Below are positions 24,115 through 32,969 of a stretch of 64,000 nucleotides of DNA, piece by piece. The notes under the pieces are model-generated. The model did no database searches, was not told where the DNA came from, and saw nothing but the letters and a program-made list of their open reading frames with translations. The first letter of the stretch is position 1. Each line of letters begins with the position of its first letter. Position numbers and translations under genes: made by a program. Origin of the DNA: Streptomyces actuosus (GTDB lineage Bacteria; Actinomycetota; Actinomycetes; Streptomycetales; Streptomycetaceae); the NCBI RefSeq assembly GCF_016921115.1, contig NZ_JAFFZS010000004.1:248001-312000 (forward strand), in the 5' to 3' direction.

Positions 24115-24912
24115 ATGCGGAAATCCCTCAGAGCGGCTGCGGTCGTCGCCGCGTGCACCGTTGCCGGCGGAGCGCTCTACGGAGCCGGCGCGGCCACCGC
24201 GGGCCAGAAGACGGCGAACTCCACGCACGAGCCCTACAACATCGGCGTGCTCGTCAAGGACATCGACGCCTACTACGGCACCACCGCCGACGCGGACGGC
24301 GTCTACCAGGCCTCCCAAGACAGCCCTTACGCCAAGGACCTGGCGCGCCTGGACCGGGACGCGAAGAAGTACATAGACCGGGCGGCGCGCAAGGCCCGCC
24401 ACCACGGGGAGAAGCCGGCCGTCGTCTTCGACATCGACGACACCCTGCTGCTCAGCCTCGACTACGAGAAGCGGTACAACTACACGTACAACCCGGCCAC
24501 CTGGGCGGAGTACGTGAACCGCGCCGACCGGCCCGCCGTCTTCGGCAGCCCCGAACTCGTGCGCTACGCCGAGGCCAAGGGCGTCGAGGTCTTCTACAAC
24601 TCGGGTCTGAGCGAGGCGCAGCGCGCCGCCGCCGTCGAGAACCTGAAGAAGGTCGGCGCCGACGTCAACCTCGACACCGGCCACATGTTCCTCAAGGACA
24701 AGGCCGACCCGCCGGCCTACCTGAGCGACTGCGCCACCGTGGATGCCTGGAAGTGCACCACCGTGGAGTACAAGTCCGGCACCCGCAAGCACATCGAGGA
24801 CGACCTCGGGTACGAGATCATCGCCAACTTCGGCGACCAGTACTCCGACCTCGACGGCGGCTACGCCAACCGGACGTACAAGGTGCCGAACCCGACGTAC
24901 TTCGTCGGCTAG
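24115..24912 (+). CDS. secreted HAD-family acid phosphatase (class B/III type)
   Basis: 265 residues with a signal peptide (MRKSLRAAAVVAACTVAGG, cleavage near ATAGQ). HAD motif I is VVFDIDDTLLLSLD, motif II YNSG, and the last motif IANFGDQYSDLDGG, as in plant-acid-phosphatase/class B secreted phosphatases. It should release phosphate from small esters outside the cell. ATG with GGAGA four bases upstream. A perfect 11-base-pair terminator follows 24 bases after the stop. Confidence 0.87.
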   Translation: MRKSLRAAAVVAACTVAGGALYGAGAATAGQKTANSTHEPYNIGVLVKDIDAYYGTTADADGVYQASQDSPYAKDLARLDRDAKKYIDRAARKARHHGEKPAVVFDIDDTLLLSLDYEKRYNYTYNPATWAEYVNRADRPAVFGSPELVRYAEAKGVEVFYNSGLSEAQRAAAVENLKKVGADVNLDTGHMFLKDKADPPAYLSDCATVDAWKCTTVEYKSGTRKHIEDDLGYEIIANFGDQYSDLDGGYANRTYKVPNPTYFVG

Positions 24913-24936
24913 CCCGCACGTCCCACGAGGTGAGAA

Positions 24937-24965
24937 CGCCCCGCCGCTTCCTGTGCGGCGGGGCG
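24937..24965 (+). terminator. terminator of the HAD phosphatase gene
   Basis: Perfect 11-base-pair stem, CGCCCCGCCGC and GCGGCGGGGCG, around TTCCTGT. Confidence 0.88.
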
Positions 24966-25076
24966 TCGCCGTTGCCGCCGAGGCCCCCGCCCGCACGGGG
25001 GAGGGACGTTCGGCCCGCGTCCGCGCATGACACCGAACGCCGTACGGCAGACCGCACCCGATTCCGTAAGGGGCAG

Positions 25077-25202
25077 GTGCCGGGCATCGGCCGGGTGCTG
25101 TTCATCGACGGTGCCGCCGCGATGGCCGGCGGCGTGGGCTCCGCCTCCTCCAGCGTGTACTTCGCCATCGACCCGGTCGAGCAGCCCCTCGGCGTGCGGT
25201 AG
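25077..25202 (+). pseudogene. possible relic of an NCS2 purine/xanthine permease
   Basis: A 41-codon open stretch whose first part, GIGRVLFIDGAAAMAGGVGSASSSVYF, resembles the loop of NCS2/AzgA permeases (GR.L..D....V.G...G.ST...Y). Nothing else of a permease remains on either side. It sits beside another relic (25229-25424). The match is from memory and short. Confidence 0.35.
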
Positions 25203-25228
25203 CAGCGGGGAGCACCCCGCCGGCCCGC

Positions 25229-25424
25229 TCACCTCTTCAGCGCCGCCTCCATCATGGCCTTGGCCACGGGGGCGGCCAGGCCGTTGCCGCTGACCTCGGA
25301 GCGGGCCGCGTCCGACTGCTCGACCACGACCGCGACGGCGACCTCCTTGCCGCCGGCCTTGCCGTACGACGTGAACCAGGCGTACGGCGTCTTGCTGTTG
25401 TTCTCGCCGTGCTGGGCCCCCTGC
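25229..25424 (-). pseudogene. C-terminal fragment of a penicillin-binding protein transpeptidase
   Basis: The last 57 or so codons read AQHGENNSKTPYAWFTSYGK through EQSDAARSEVSGNGLAAPVA to a normal stop. This is the end of a class B PBP (PbpA type), just after where the KTGT box should be. Upstream in the same frame the KTGT motif is lost (QQGAQHGEN) and the sequence no longer resembles a PBP, so about 400 residues are missing. I see no signal for expression. It is a truncated relic. Confidence 0.75.
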
Positions 25425-25620
25425 TGTGCGCCGCGACGGCCGCCCGCCCCGTGCCGCCGCCGATCCCGGTGATCCGCGCCCTGGCCCCGGCGTCCGCATC
25501 GGGGCGTCCGCACCTCTGCGCCTGGCCGGGGTACCCGGAGCGTCCCGGAAGGGTCCGCCCGTGCGCTCCGCGTCCCGGCTCCGCCGTCGCCGCGCGGGGG
25601 AGCCGGGGATCGTCCGGCGG

Positions 25621-26394
25621 TCACAGCCGGCGGGTGGCCAGCGTCAGCCGGTCGCGCGCGTCGAAGAGGGCGTCCTTGATCGTCTGCTCGTGCGCGGGCG
25701 TCAGCCGTGCCACCGGCACCGAGCAGCTGATCGCGTCGCGGGCCGGGGTGCGGTACGGGATCGCCACACCGAAGCAGCGCAGGCCGAGGGTGTTCTCCTC
25801 GCGGTCCACGGCGAAGCCCTGCTCGCGGACCTGGTGCAGTTCCTCGATGAGCCGCTCGCGGTCGGTGAGGGTGTGCTCGGTGAGCGCGGGCAGCGTCTCC
25901 GGGAGCATCTTGCGCACCTGCTCGTCGCTGTGGGTGGCGAGGATCGCCTTGCCGAGCGAGGTGGAGTGCGCGGGCAGCCGGCGGCCGACCCGGGTGAAGG
26001 GGCGCAGATAGTGCTGGGACCGGCGGGTGGCCAGGTAGACCACGTTGGTGCCGTCCAGGCGCGCGAGGTGGATGGTCTCGGTGGTGTCGTCCGACAGGCG
26101 GTCCAGCGTCGGCCGGGCCGCCGCGACCACCTCGTCGCCGTCGATGTAGGAGGTGCCGACCAGCAGGGCCCGTACGCCGATGCCGTACCGCGTGCCCGTG
26201 GCGTCCGTCTCCACCCAGCCCAGCTCCACCAGGGTGCGCAGCAGCATGTACAGGCTGGACTTGGGGTATCCGACGGCCTCCTGGACCGCCGCGAGGGAGT
26301 GCATGCCGGGCCGGCCGGCGAAGTACTCCAGCAGCTCCACCGTCCGCACCGCGGACTTGACCGGCGCCCCGCCGCCCGCCTCTCCTGCCGACAT
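25621..26394 (-). CDS. IclR-family transcriptional regulator
   Basis: 257 residues. The N-terminal winged helix spans about residues 10-75 (SAVRTVELLEYFAGRPGMHS, AVQEAVGYPKSSLYMLLRTL), and the C-terminal effector domain includes RVGRRLPAHSTSLGKAILA and GFAVDREENTLGLRCFGVAI, both hallmarks of the family. It is divergent from the aldehyde dehydrogenase gene across 151 bases that hold a palindromic site, so it probably represses that gene in response to an acid intermediate. Start at ATG 26394, where the family's conserved region begins in the right place. Confidence 0.9.
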   Translation of the reverse strand: MSAGEAGGGAPVKSAVRTVELLEYFAGRPGMHSLAAVQEAVGYPKSSLYMLLRTLVELGWVETDATGTRYGIGVRALLVGTSYIDGDEVVAAARPTLDRLSDDTTETIHLARLDGTNVVYLATRRSQHYLRPFTRVGRRLPAHSTSLGKAILATHSDEQVRKMLPETLPALTEHTLTDRERLIEELHQVREQGFAVDREENTLGLRCFGVAIPYRTPARDAISCSVPVARLTPAHEQTIKDALFDARDRLTLATRRL

Positions 26395-26466
26395 CGCCCT
26401 GGACCCCTTCGTTCGACGGGAAGCCGGAGTTATAGTCTCCGACAGGTCATTCATCATCAGAGACAG

Positions 26467-26484
26467 CGTTCAGTATATCGAACG
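26467..26484. promoter_or_regulatory. likely IclR operator
   Basis: CGTTC-AGTATATC-GAACG, an 18-base site with perfect 5-base arms and an A/T-rich centre, midway between the divergent IclR and aldehyde dehydrogenase genes. The size and symmetry fit IclR-family sites. Confidence 0.55.
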
Positions 26485-26545
26485 CCCTGGTGGGTGATGT
26501 CAGTCCTGCGGCAGCGAATGCGGCAACACAGTGGAGGGACCCGCG

Positions 26546-28075
26546 GTGGCAGCAGCACCAGTCTGGAGTGTCGACCCCCGAACCGGGAAGCAGCGCGAGC
26601 AGGTAGCGGTGGAGGCCACGGCCCAGGAGGTGGACGCCACCGTCGGGGCCGCGCACGCCGCACGCGGCGCGCTCGCCGACCGGGCGGTCCGCGCCGCCTT
26701 CCTGCGGGGTGCCGCCGCCCACCTGGAGAAGGCCCGGGACCAGCTGGTCGAGGCGGCGGACGCCGAGACCGCGCTCGGTCCGGTCCGGCTGACCGGAGAA
26801 CTGGCCCGCACCTGCTACCAGTTGCGTGCCTTCGCGGACATCGTCGACGAGGGTGCCTTCCTCGACGTGGTCATCGACCACCCCGACGACACGGCCACCC
26901 CGCCCGTCCCCGACCTGCGCCGCCACAAGGTGCCGCTCGGCGTGGTGGCCGTCTACTCCGCGTCCAACTTCCCCTTCGCCTTCTCCGTCCCCGGCGGCGA
27001 CACCGCCAGCGCGCTCGCCGCGGGCTGCCCGGTCGTCGTCAAGGCCCACCCCGACCATCCGGCGCTGTCCGAGCTGGTCGCCAAGGTGCTGCGGACGGCC
27101 GCCGCGCGGCAGGGCCTCCCCGAGGGTGTGCTCGGTCTGGTCCACGGCTTCGAGGCGGGCGTCGAGCTGATCGGGCATCCGCTGGTCGCGGCGGCCGGCT
27201 TCACCGGGTCGGTCCGGGGCGGTCGGGCGCTCTTCGACGCCGCCGCCGCACGCCCCGTGCCCATCCCCTTCCACGGCGAGCTGGGCTCGCTCAATCCCGT
27301 CGTCGTCACCGAGGCCGCGGCCACGGAACGCGCCGAGGCCATCGGCACGGGCCTCGCCGCCTCCATGACCCTGGGCGTCGGCCAGTTCTGCGTGAAGCCC
27401 GGCCTGGTGCTGGTGCCGTCCGGTGCGGCCGGGGACGGTCTGGTCACGTCGCTCACCGACGCCGTCAGCGACACCGAGGCCGGTGTCCTGCTCGATCACC
27501 GGATGTGGGACGACTTCGTCGCCGGGGTCGCCGAGCGCGCCCAACTCCCCGACGTGGACGCCCCGGTGACGCCCGGCGCGGGCGGTGAGCACAGCGTCAG
27601 CCCCGGCTTCCTGACCGTGCCGGCCGGCCGTCTGACCGCGGAGGGGGAGCACGACCTGCTGCTGGAGGAATGCTTCGGCCCGGTCACCGTCGTCGCCCGC
27701 TACGAGGACGAGGGCGAGGTCGCCGCCGTGCTGTCCCGGCTGCCGGGAAGCCTCACAGCGACCGTGCAGCTGTCCGAGGAGGAGGCGGCCGGCCGGGGCC
27801 GCGGCGCGGAGATGCTCGCCGAGCTGACGCCGCTCGCCGGGCGGGTGCTGGTCAACGGCTGGCCGACCGGCGTCGCGGTCGCGCCCGCCCAGCATCACGG
27901 AGGGCCCTACCCCGCGACGACGTCGACGTCGACGTCCGTGGGCGGCACGGCGATCGAGCGGTGGCTGCGCCCGGTCGTCTACCAGAACGCGCCGCAGGCC
28001 CTGCTGCCGGCCGAGCTGCGGGACGACAACCCGCTGGGGCTGCCCCGCCGGTTCGACGGACGGCTGGAGCGGTAG
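26546..28075 (+). CDS. alpha-ketoglutarate semialdehyde (2,5-dioxovalerate) dehydrogenase
   Basis: 509 residues. Aldehyde dehydrogenase fold with the NAD(P) region VAVYSASNFPFAFSVPGGDT, catalytic Glu in FHGELGSLNP and catalytic Cys in GVGQFCVKPG. The SNFPFAFSVPGGDTASALAAG segment and GQFC are typical of the ketoglutarate-semialdehyde group, which finishes oxidative uronate, aldarate or hydroxyproline breakdown by forming 2-oxoglutarate. GTG start with GGAGGG seven bases upstream. The divergent IclR gene probably controls it. Confidence 0.87.
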   Translation: MAAAPVWSVDPRTGKQREQVAVEATAQEVDATVGAAHAARGALADRAVRAAFLRGAAAHLEKARDQLVEAADAETALGPVRLTGELARTCYQLRAFADIVDEGAFLDVVIDHPDDTATPPVPDLRRHKVPLGVVAVYSASNFPFAFSVPGGDTASALAAGCPVVVKAHPDHPALSELVAKVLRTAAARQGLPEGVLGLVHGFEAGVELIGHPLVAAAGFTGSVRGGRALFDAAAARPVPIPFHGELGSLNPVVVTEAAATERAEAIGTGLAASMTLGVGQFCVKPGLVLVPSGAAGDGLVTSLTDAVSDTEAGVLLDHRMWDDFVAGVAERAQLPDVDAPVTPGAGGEHSVSPGFLTVPAGRLTAEGEHDLLLEECFGPVTVVARYEDEGEVAAVLSRLPGSLTATVQLSEEEAAGRGRGAEMLAELTPLAGRVLVNGWPTGVAVAPAQHHGGPYPATTSTSTSVGGTAIERWLRPVVYQNAPQALLPAELRDDNPLGLPRRFDGRLER

Positions 28076-28172
28076 GCCGCACACGGACGGGGCTGCCCGC
28101 ACGGCGTCCTGCGGCCCGGCGGGCTCTCGCCCGAGCCGCCCCGAGCGGCGCCGCCCCTGGGAGAATCCGGCC

Positions 28173-28781
28173 ATGGACGTGGAACTCCCCGAACTCCCCT
28201 TTCCCCTGCGCACCTACGGCCCCGACGGGCACTGGTCCTACGAGGACGGGGTGCTCACCGGTCGGGCCGGAGGCCGGCAGGACCGGTTCGTGCCGCCGAT
28301 CGGCGAGGACCTGGAGCCGGGCTGCGACGCGCCCCGCCTGCTCGGGGCGCCGGAGGGGGACTTCCAGTTGGCGGCGAGGGTCACCGTCGGGTTCAACACG
28401 GCGTTCGACGCGGGGGTCCTCTACGTCCAGGTCGCCGAGCGGGCATGGGCGAAACTGTGCCTGGAACACTCCCCGGACCTGCCCACCGTCCGCTCGGTGG
28501 TGACCCGGGGACACTCCGACGACGCCGGGGCCTTCACGGTGGACGGCAGTTCGGTGTGGCTGCGGGGCAGCCGGACGGGCCGCGCCCTCGCCTTCCACGC
28601 CTCCAGGGACGGCGCCCGATGGACGTTCGTGCGTCTGTTCACCCTGGGTGACGAGCGGCAGACCTCCGCCGCCCTGGTCGGCTTCATGACGCAGTCGCCG
28701 CTGGGCGAGGGATGCGTGGTCACGTACGACCACCTCGCCTTCGAGGAGAGCTGGCCCGACGACCTCAGGGACGGGAGCTGA
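28173..28781 (+). CDS. DUF1349 (concanavalin-like) protein
   Basis: 202 residues. VTVGFNTAFDAGVLYVQVAE, WAKLCLEHSPDLPTVRSVVT and FHASRDGARWTFVRLFTLGD match the YesU/DUF1349 family, a beta-sandwich of concanavalin type. There is no signal peptide. A weak sugar-binding role is usually assumed for the fold but is unproved. ATG with GGGAG about nine bases upstream. It lies downstream of the aldehyde dehydrogenase on the same strand with a 97-base gap, so it may be independent. Confidence 0.85.
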   Translation: MDVELPELPFPLRTYGPDGHWSYEDGVLTGRAGGRQDRFVPPIGEDLEPGCDAPRLLGAPEGDFQLAARVTVGFNTAFDAGVLYVQVAERAWAKLCLEHSPDLPTVRSVVTRGHSDDAGAFTVDGSSVWLRGSRTGRALAFHASRDGARWTFVRLFTLGDERQTSAALVGFMTQSPLGEGCVVTYDHLAFEESWPDDLRDGS

Positions 28782-28861
28782 GCAGGAACGTCACCGCAAC
28801 GGTGGCCCCGCACCGGACCGCCGCGGGAACCCCGGGGCGGTGGCCCCGCGTCCCGCCTCAC

Positions 28862-29371
28862 ATGAACGAAGCCGTCCCCGCCGGTCCCCGGCTGATCCGC
28901 ACCGTCCTGACCGCCGAGGTCCCCGACATCGCCGCCCTGCACGCCCGGGCCCGGGCGACGTACGACCCGGACGGCCTGCCGGACGGCGGGGGCGACTGGC
29001 CCACCGCCTGGCGGGAGGCCGTCGAGAGGCCCGACGGGCAGGTGCTGTGCGCAGTGGAGCAGGGCCGCCTCGCCGCCGTCGCCTCCTTCCGCACCCCGCG
29101 CGGCGGCGACCCGGGCACGGTCGCGCTGCACCAGTTCCACGTCGACCCCCACCGCTGGCGCACCGGCATCGGCACGGCCCTGCACGCCGCCTGCGTCGAG
29201 ACGTGGCGGGCCGACCGCCGGCACACCGCCGTCCTCGACGTGCTCACGGACAACCGGCGCGCCCGGGCTTTCTGCGCCCGCCACGGCTGGGTGCCGGACG
29301 AGGGGCACCCGTCCACCGCGGACGACCGCCGTCTCCGCCTCCGCCTTCCTCTCGCTCCCCCCGGCGGGTGA
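28862..29371 (+). CDS. GNAT-family acetyltransferase
   Basis: 169 residues. VALHQFHVDPHRWRTGIGTALHAACVE is the central strand and acetyl-CoA loop (RTGIGTAL corresponds to R/Q..G.G/A), and TDNRRARAFCARHGWVPDEG is the usual N..A..FY..GF ending, here with a Cys in place of the Tyr. No ribosome site is obvious, so the start is by homology. Substrate unknown. Confidence 0.82.
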   Translation: MNEAVPAGPRLIRTVLTAEVPDIAALHARARATYDPDGLPDGGGDWPTAWREAVERPDGQVLCAVEQGRLAAVASFRTPRGGDPGTVALHQFHVDPHRWRTGIGTALHAACVETWRADRRHTAVLDVLTDNRRARAFCARHGWVPDEGHPSTADDRRLRLRLPLAPPGG

Positions 29372-29660
29372 CCGAGCCCCGCCGCCCACCTGCGGGTACG
29401 CCCGCGAGTGGTGGTACCGGCAGGTCTCCCGCCAGGGCTGCGGACGGCTCGTGGGCGGTTCTCCGGGCAGCCTTTCGGCCGGGTCTCGGAGCAGGCCACC
29501 GGGCCGGCGTTCGGGCGGGGAAGGAAGGAGGCGGGGAAAGGCGCGGGGGGCCCGCGGGAATGAAGCGACCTGCTCGAACGTTTCAGCCCCGGTGCGGAGA
29601 GGGTCTCCGCATGGGCGGAGTGCACCTCCGCGAACGGACGAGCTGGAGAGAACCGAGCAC

Positions 29661-30377
29661 ATGCGCGTCGAGATCTGGAGCGACATCGCCTGCCCTTGGT
29701 GCTACGTGGGCAAGGCCCGCTTCGAGAAGGCGCTGGAGGCCTTCCCGCACCGCGACGCCGTGGAGGTGGTGCACCGCTCCTTCGAGCTCGACCCGGGCCG
29801 CGCCCCGGGCGACACCGGCCCGGTCATCCCGATGGTCGCGCAGAAGTACGGCATCAGCGAGGCGCAGGCCGAGGCCGCCGAGGACCACCTGGGCGTCCAG
29901 GCCACCGTCGAGGGCCTGGACTACCGCACGCGCGGCCGGGACCACGGCAACACCTTCGACATGCACCGCCTGCTCCACCACGCCAAGGGGCAGGGCAGGC
30001 AGGACGAGCTGATCCAGCTGCTGTACCGGGCCAACTTCGCCGAGGAGCGGTCGCTCTTCACCGAGGGCGACGAACGGCTGGTGGACCTGGCGGTCGAGGC
30101 CGGCCTGGACGCGGAGGCCGCCCGCGCGGTGCTCGCCGACCCCGCCGTCCACGCCGACGACGTCCGCGCCGACGAACGCGAGGCCACCCGGCTGGGCGCG
30201 ACCGGCGTGCCCTTCTTCGTGCTCGACGGCAGGTACGGCGTGTCCGGGGCGCAGCCCGCCGAGGTCTTCGCCCGGGCGCTCACCGAGGCGTGGGGCGAGC
30301 GCCCCCCGCTGGCCCTGGCCGACCAGGGCGACGCGGACGCCTGCGAGCCGGACGGGTGCGCGGTGCCGCAGGCCTGA
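29661..30377 (+). CDS. DsbA-family (FrnE-like) thiol oxidoreductase
   Basis: 238 residues. MRVEIWSDIACPWCYVGKAR carries the CPWC active site near residue 11, followed by the helical insert (about 60-150) and GATGVPFFVLDGRYGVSGAQ with the conserved cis-Pro loop. This is the cytosolic FrnE/2-hydroxychromene-isomerase branch, not a secreted DsbA, as there is no signal peptide. A C-terminal C.P.GC pair may be redox-active. Likely role: thiol chemistry or stress response. Confidence 0.88.
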   Translation: MRVEIWSDIACPWCYVGKARFEKALEAFPHRDAVEVVHRSFELDPGRAPGDTGPVIPMVAQKYGISEAQAEAAEDHLGVQATVEGLDYRTRGRDHGNTFDMHRLLHHAKGQGRQDELIQLLYRANFAEERSLFTEGDERLVDLAVEAGLDAEAARAVLADPAVHADDVRADEREATRLGATGVPFFVLDGRYGVSGAQPAEVFARALTEAWGERPPLALADQGDADACEPDGCAVPQA

Positions 30378-30487
30378 CCGCTCTCGGCAACATGTCGCAG
30401 GTCGGAGCGTATCCATAAGCAGTTCTTGGCCACAGCGCGCGAAAGAACGCCATGGACTTGGGGAAGCTCAGGGCCCACAGTGGTTCC

Positions 30488-31540
30488 ATGGAGACCTTCG
30501 AGAGCCTCGTGCGCGCCGAGTTCGCCCCGAAGAACACCTACCTCAACACCGCGACCAGCGGGCTGCTGCCGGCCCGGGCGGTGACCGCATTGCACGACGC
30601 CGTGCAGATCCGGGCCGACGGCCGACCACTCGACCCGCTGTTCGAGGACGTGGAGGCAGCCCGTGCCGCCTTCGCCCGCATCGCCGGCGTCCCGGTCCAG
30701 CGGGTGGCGGCCGGCGCCTCGGTCGCCACCCAGACCGGGCTCATCGCCGCCGCCCTGCCGGCGGGCGCCGAGGTCCTGACCGCCGAGGGCGATTTCACCT
30801 CCGTCGTGAACCCCTTTCACGTGCGGGGCGACCTGAAGGTGCGCGCCGTGCCGCTGGAGCGCCTCGCCGAGTCCGTGCGGCCCGGCACCGCGCTCGTCGC
30901 GGTCAGCGCCGCCCAGTCCGCCGACGGGCGGATCGCGGACCTCCCGGCGCTGCGCGAGGCCGCCCGCACCCACGGGACCCGCACCTACGTCGACTTCTCG
31001 CAGGCCGCCGGATGGCTGCCGATGGACGCCGGAGCGTACGACTACGCGGCCGCCACCTGCTTCAAGTGGCTGCTCGGCCCGAACGGGGTGGTCTTCCTCG
31101 TGGTGCCGGAGGACCACGGAGGACTGACCCCGCTGCTGGCCGGCTGGGTCGCGGCGGAGAACCCCTGGGACAGCTGCTACGGCCCGGTCGGGGAACTCGC
31201 CCGCTCTGCACGGCGGTTCGACGTGAGCCCGAGCCTGCTCTCGTACTCCGGGCTGCGCCACTCGCTGGCGCTGATCGAGGAACTCGGTGTGGAGGCCGTC
31301 CGCGCCCACGACCTCGCGCTGGCCGATCGCTTCCGCAAGGGCCTCGTCTCCCTGGGCCACGAGCCGCTGCCCGCGCCCGGTGCGCCGATCGTCTCCGTGC
31401 CCGGCCTCGGGCGCCTGCGGGCGGAGCTGAGCGCCGCCGGCATCGAGGTCTCCGACCGCGCGGGGAACCTGCGGGCGAGCTTCCACCTGTACAACACCGA
31501 GCAGGACGTCGACCGTCTCCTGGACGCACTGTCCGGCTGA
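30488..31540 (+). CDS. class V aminotransferase / cysteine desulfurase-like PLP enzyme
   Basis: 350 residues. The PLP-binding Lys is in ATCFKWLLGPNGVVFLVVPE, YVDFSQAAGWLPMD carries the Asp that contacts the pyridine nitrogen, and NLRASFHLYNTEQDVDRLL is the C-terminal signature of the class V fold. The length and the absence of an active-site Cys loop suggest an aminotransferase or isopenicillin-N-epimerase-like enzyme rather than a desulfurase. The start is uncertain: METFESLV (30488) is chosen because the family start falls there; an ATG at 30452 adds 12 residues. Substrate unknown. Confidence 0.82.
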   Translation: METFESLVRAEFAPKNTYLNTATSGLLPARAVTALHDAVQIRADGRPLDPLFEDVEAARAAFARIAGVPVQRVAAGASVATQTGLIAAALPAGAEVLTAEGDFTSVVNPFHVRGDLKVRAVPLERLAESVRPGTALVAVSAAQSADGRIADLPALREAARTHGTRTYVDFSQAAGWLPMDAGAYDYAAATCFKWLLGPNGVVFLVVPEDHGGLTPLLAGWVAAENPWDSCYGPVGELARSARRFDVSPSLLSYSGLRHSLALIEELGVEAVRAHDLALADRFRKGLVSLGHEPLPAPGAPIVSVPGLGRLRAELSAAGIEVSDRAGNLRASFHLYNTEQDVDRLLDALSG

Positions 31541-31549
31541 CGACACAGA

Positions 31550-31591
31550 ACCGGGCCGGGCCCCCGTCCACGCGAGGGGGCCCGGCCCGGT
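31550..31591. terminator. strong bidirectional terminator
   Basis: Perfect 16-base-pair stem (ACCGGGCCGGGCCCCC and its complement) with a 10-base loop, between the class V aminotransferase (plus) and ectD (minus) genes. Confidence 0.88.
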
Positions 31592-31606
31592 CCTGGAGCG
31601 AGGTGC

Positions 31607-32506
31607 CTACTTCACCGGGGTGAAGTCCCGCGCCCCGATGAACTCCGGTCGCCGTACCGGCGCCGCGAAGGGTTCCACCGCCGCGTTCTCCACGCTGTTG
31701 AACACGATGAAGACGTTGCTGCGCGGGAACGGCGTGATGTTGTCGCCGGAGCCGTGCATGCAGTTGCAGTCGAACCAGGTCGCCGAGCCCGCGCTGCCGG
31801 TGAACAGCCGGATGCCGTGCTCGCTCGCCATCGAGGTCAGCGCCTCGTCGGACGGTGTGCCCGCGTCCTGCATCTGCAGCGACTTCTTGTAGTTGTCCTC
31901 GGGCGTGGCGCCCGCGCAGCCGAGGAACGTCCGGTGCGACCCGGGCATGATCATCAGGCCGCCGTTGGTGGCGAAGTTCTCCGTCAGCGCGATCGAGACG
32001 GACACGGTCCGCATGTTCGGCAGACCGTCCTCGGCGTGCCAGGTCTCGAAGTCGGAGTGCCAGTAGAAGCCGCTCGCGCCGAAGCCGGGCTTGACGTTGA
32101 TGCGCGACTGGTGGACGTACACGTCCGAGCCGAGGATCTGCCGGGCGCGGCCCACGACCCGCTCGTCGCGCACAAGGTTCGCGAACACGTCGCTGATCTT
32201 GTGCACCTCGAAGACGGAACGGATCTCCTTGGACTTGGGCTCGACGATCGAGCGCTCGTCCGCGCGGATCGCCGGGTCGGCGACCAGGCGGTCCAGCTCG
32301 CGCTTGTAGACGGCCACCTCGTCGGGGGTGATGAGCTGGTCGATGGCGAGGAAGCCGTCGCGCTCGAACCCCTGGAGGTCGGGCGCCGCGATCGGGCCCG
32401 GGGTGTCGGGGGATCCCCAGACGACCGGGTCCTGGCGCGGGACGGTCACCTCGGTGGTGCCGCGCGTGGGGTAGAGATCGGTGACGTTCGCAGTGGTCGC
32501 GGTCAT
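31607..32506 (-). CDS. ectD: ectoine hydroxylase
   Basis: 299 residues, normal length for EctD. Fe(II)/2-oxoglutarate dioxygenase that turns ectoine into 5-hydroxyectoine. Iron ligands are visible in FYWHSDFETWHAEDGLPNMR (the H.D pair) and in the later CNCMHGSGDN (distal His). The QSRINVKPGFGASGFYWHSD block is the EctD signature. It is the last gene of the ectABCD operon, with 5 bases between the end of ectC and its start. It ends 15 bases from the bidirectional terminator. Hydroxyectoine is used at heat and salt stress. Confidence 0.97.
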   Translation of the reverse strand: MTATTANVTDLYPTRGTTEVTVPRQDPVVWGSPDTPGPIAAPDLQGFERDGFLAIDQLITPDEVAVYKRELDRLVADPAIRADERSIVEPKSKEIRSVFEVHKISDVFANLVRDERVVGRARQILGSDVYVHQSRINVKPGFGASGFYWHSDFETWHAEDGLPNMRTVSVSIALTENFATNGGLMIMPGSHRTFLGCAGATPEDNYKKSLQMQDAGTPSDEALTSMASEHGIRLFTGSAGSATWFDCNCMHGSGDNITPFPRSNVFIVFNSVENAAVEPFAAPVRRPEFIGARDFTPVK

Positions 32507-32511
32507 CGTGT

Positions 32512-32916
32512 TCACACCTCCTCGGGCTCGGTGAGCAGCGGGTAGACGCCGTTCTCGTCGTGGTCCTCCCGGCCGGTCACGGGCGGGTTGAACACGCAGA
32601 TGCAGCGGAAGTCCTCCTTGACCTTGAGCGTGTGCCGCTCGTGCCCGTCCAGGAGGTACATGGTGCCGGGGGTGATGGTGTGGGTGGCCCCGGTCTCGTG
32701 GTCGGTGAGTTCGGCCTCGCCCTCCACGCACACGACGGCCTCGATGTGGTTGGCGTACCACATGGACGTCTCGGTCCCCGCGTAAAGGATCGTCTCGTGC
32801 AGGGAGAAGCCGACCCGTTCCCGGGCGAGCACGATCCTTTTGCTCTCCCAGGTGCCGGACGCGGACTTCACGTGCCGGTCGGTTCCTTCGATGTCCTTGA
32901 ACGAACGGACGATCAC
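32512..32916 (-). CDS. ectC: L-ectoine synthase
   Basis: 134 residues. Cupin enzyme that cyclises N-gamma-acetyl-diaminobutyrate to ectoine. Motifs: [17 protein letters not shown] at the start, [20 protein letters not shown], and [20 protein letters not shown], which includes metal-binding residues. GTG start with GGAGG 12 bases upstream, a rather long spacing; an alternative start is not obvious. Third gene of the operon. Confidence 0.97.
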   Translation of the reverse strand: MIVRSFKDIEGTDRHVKSASGTWESKRIVLARERVGFSLHETILYAGTETSMWYANHIEAVVCVEGEAELTDHETGATHTITPGTMYLLDGHERHTLKVKEDFRCICVFNPPVTGREDHDENGVYPLLTEPEEV

Positions 32917-32969
32917 GGTGGTGCGATACCTCCTTGGATCGGGATGTCTGACAGGGATGGCCGGGACGG

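Noticed and set aside
25426..27588. A 720-codon plus-strand open frame
   Set aside because: It runs antisense through the IclR gene and out of frame through the aldehyde dehydrogenase gene; composition artefact.
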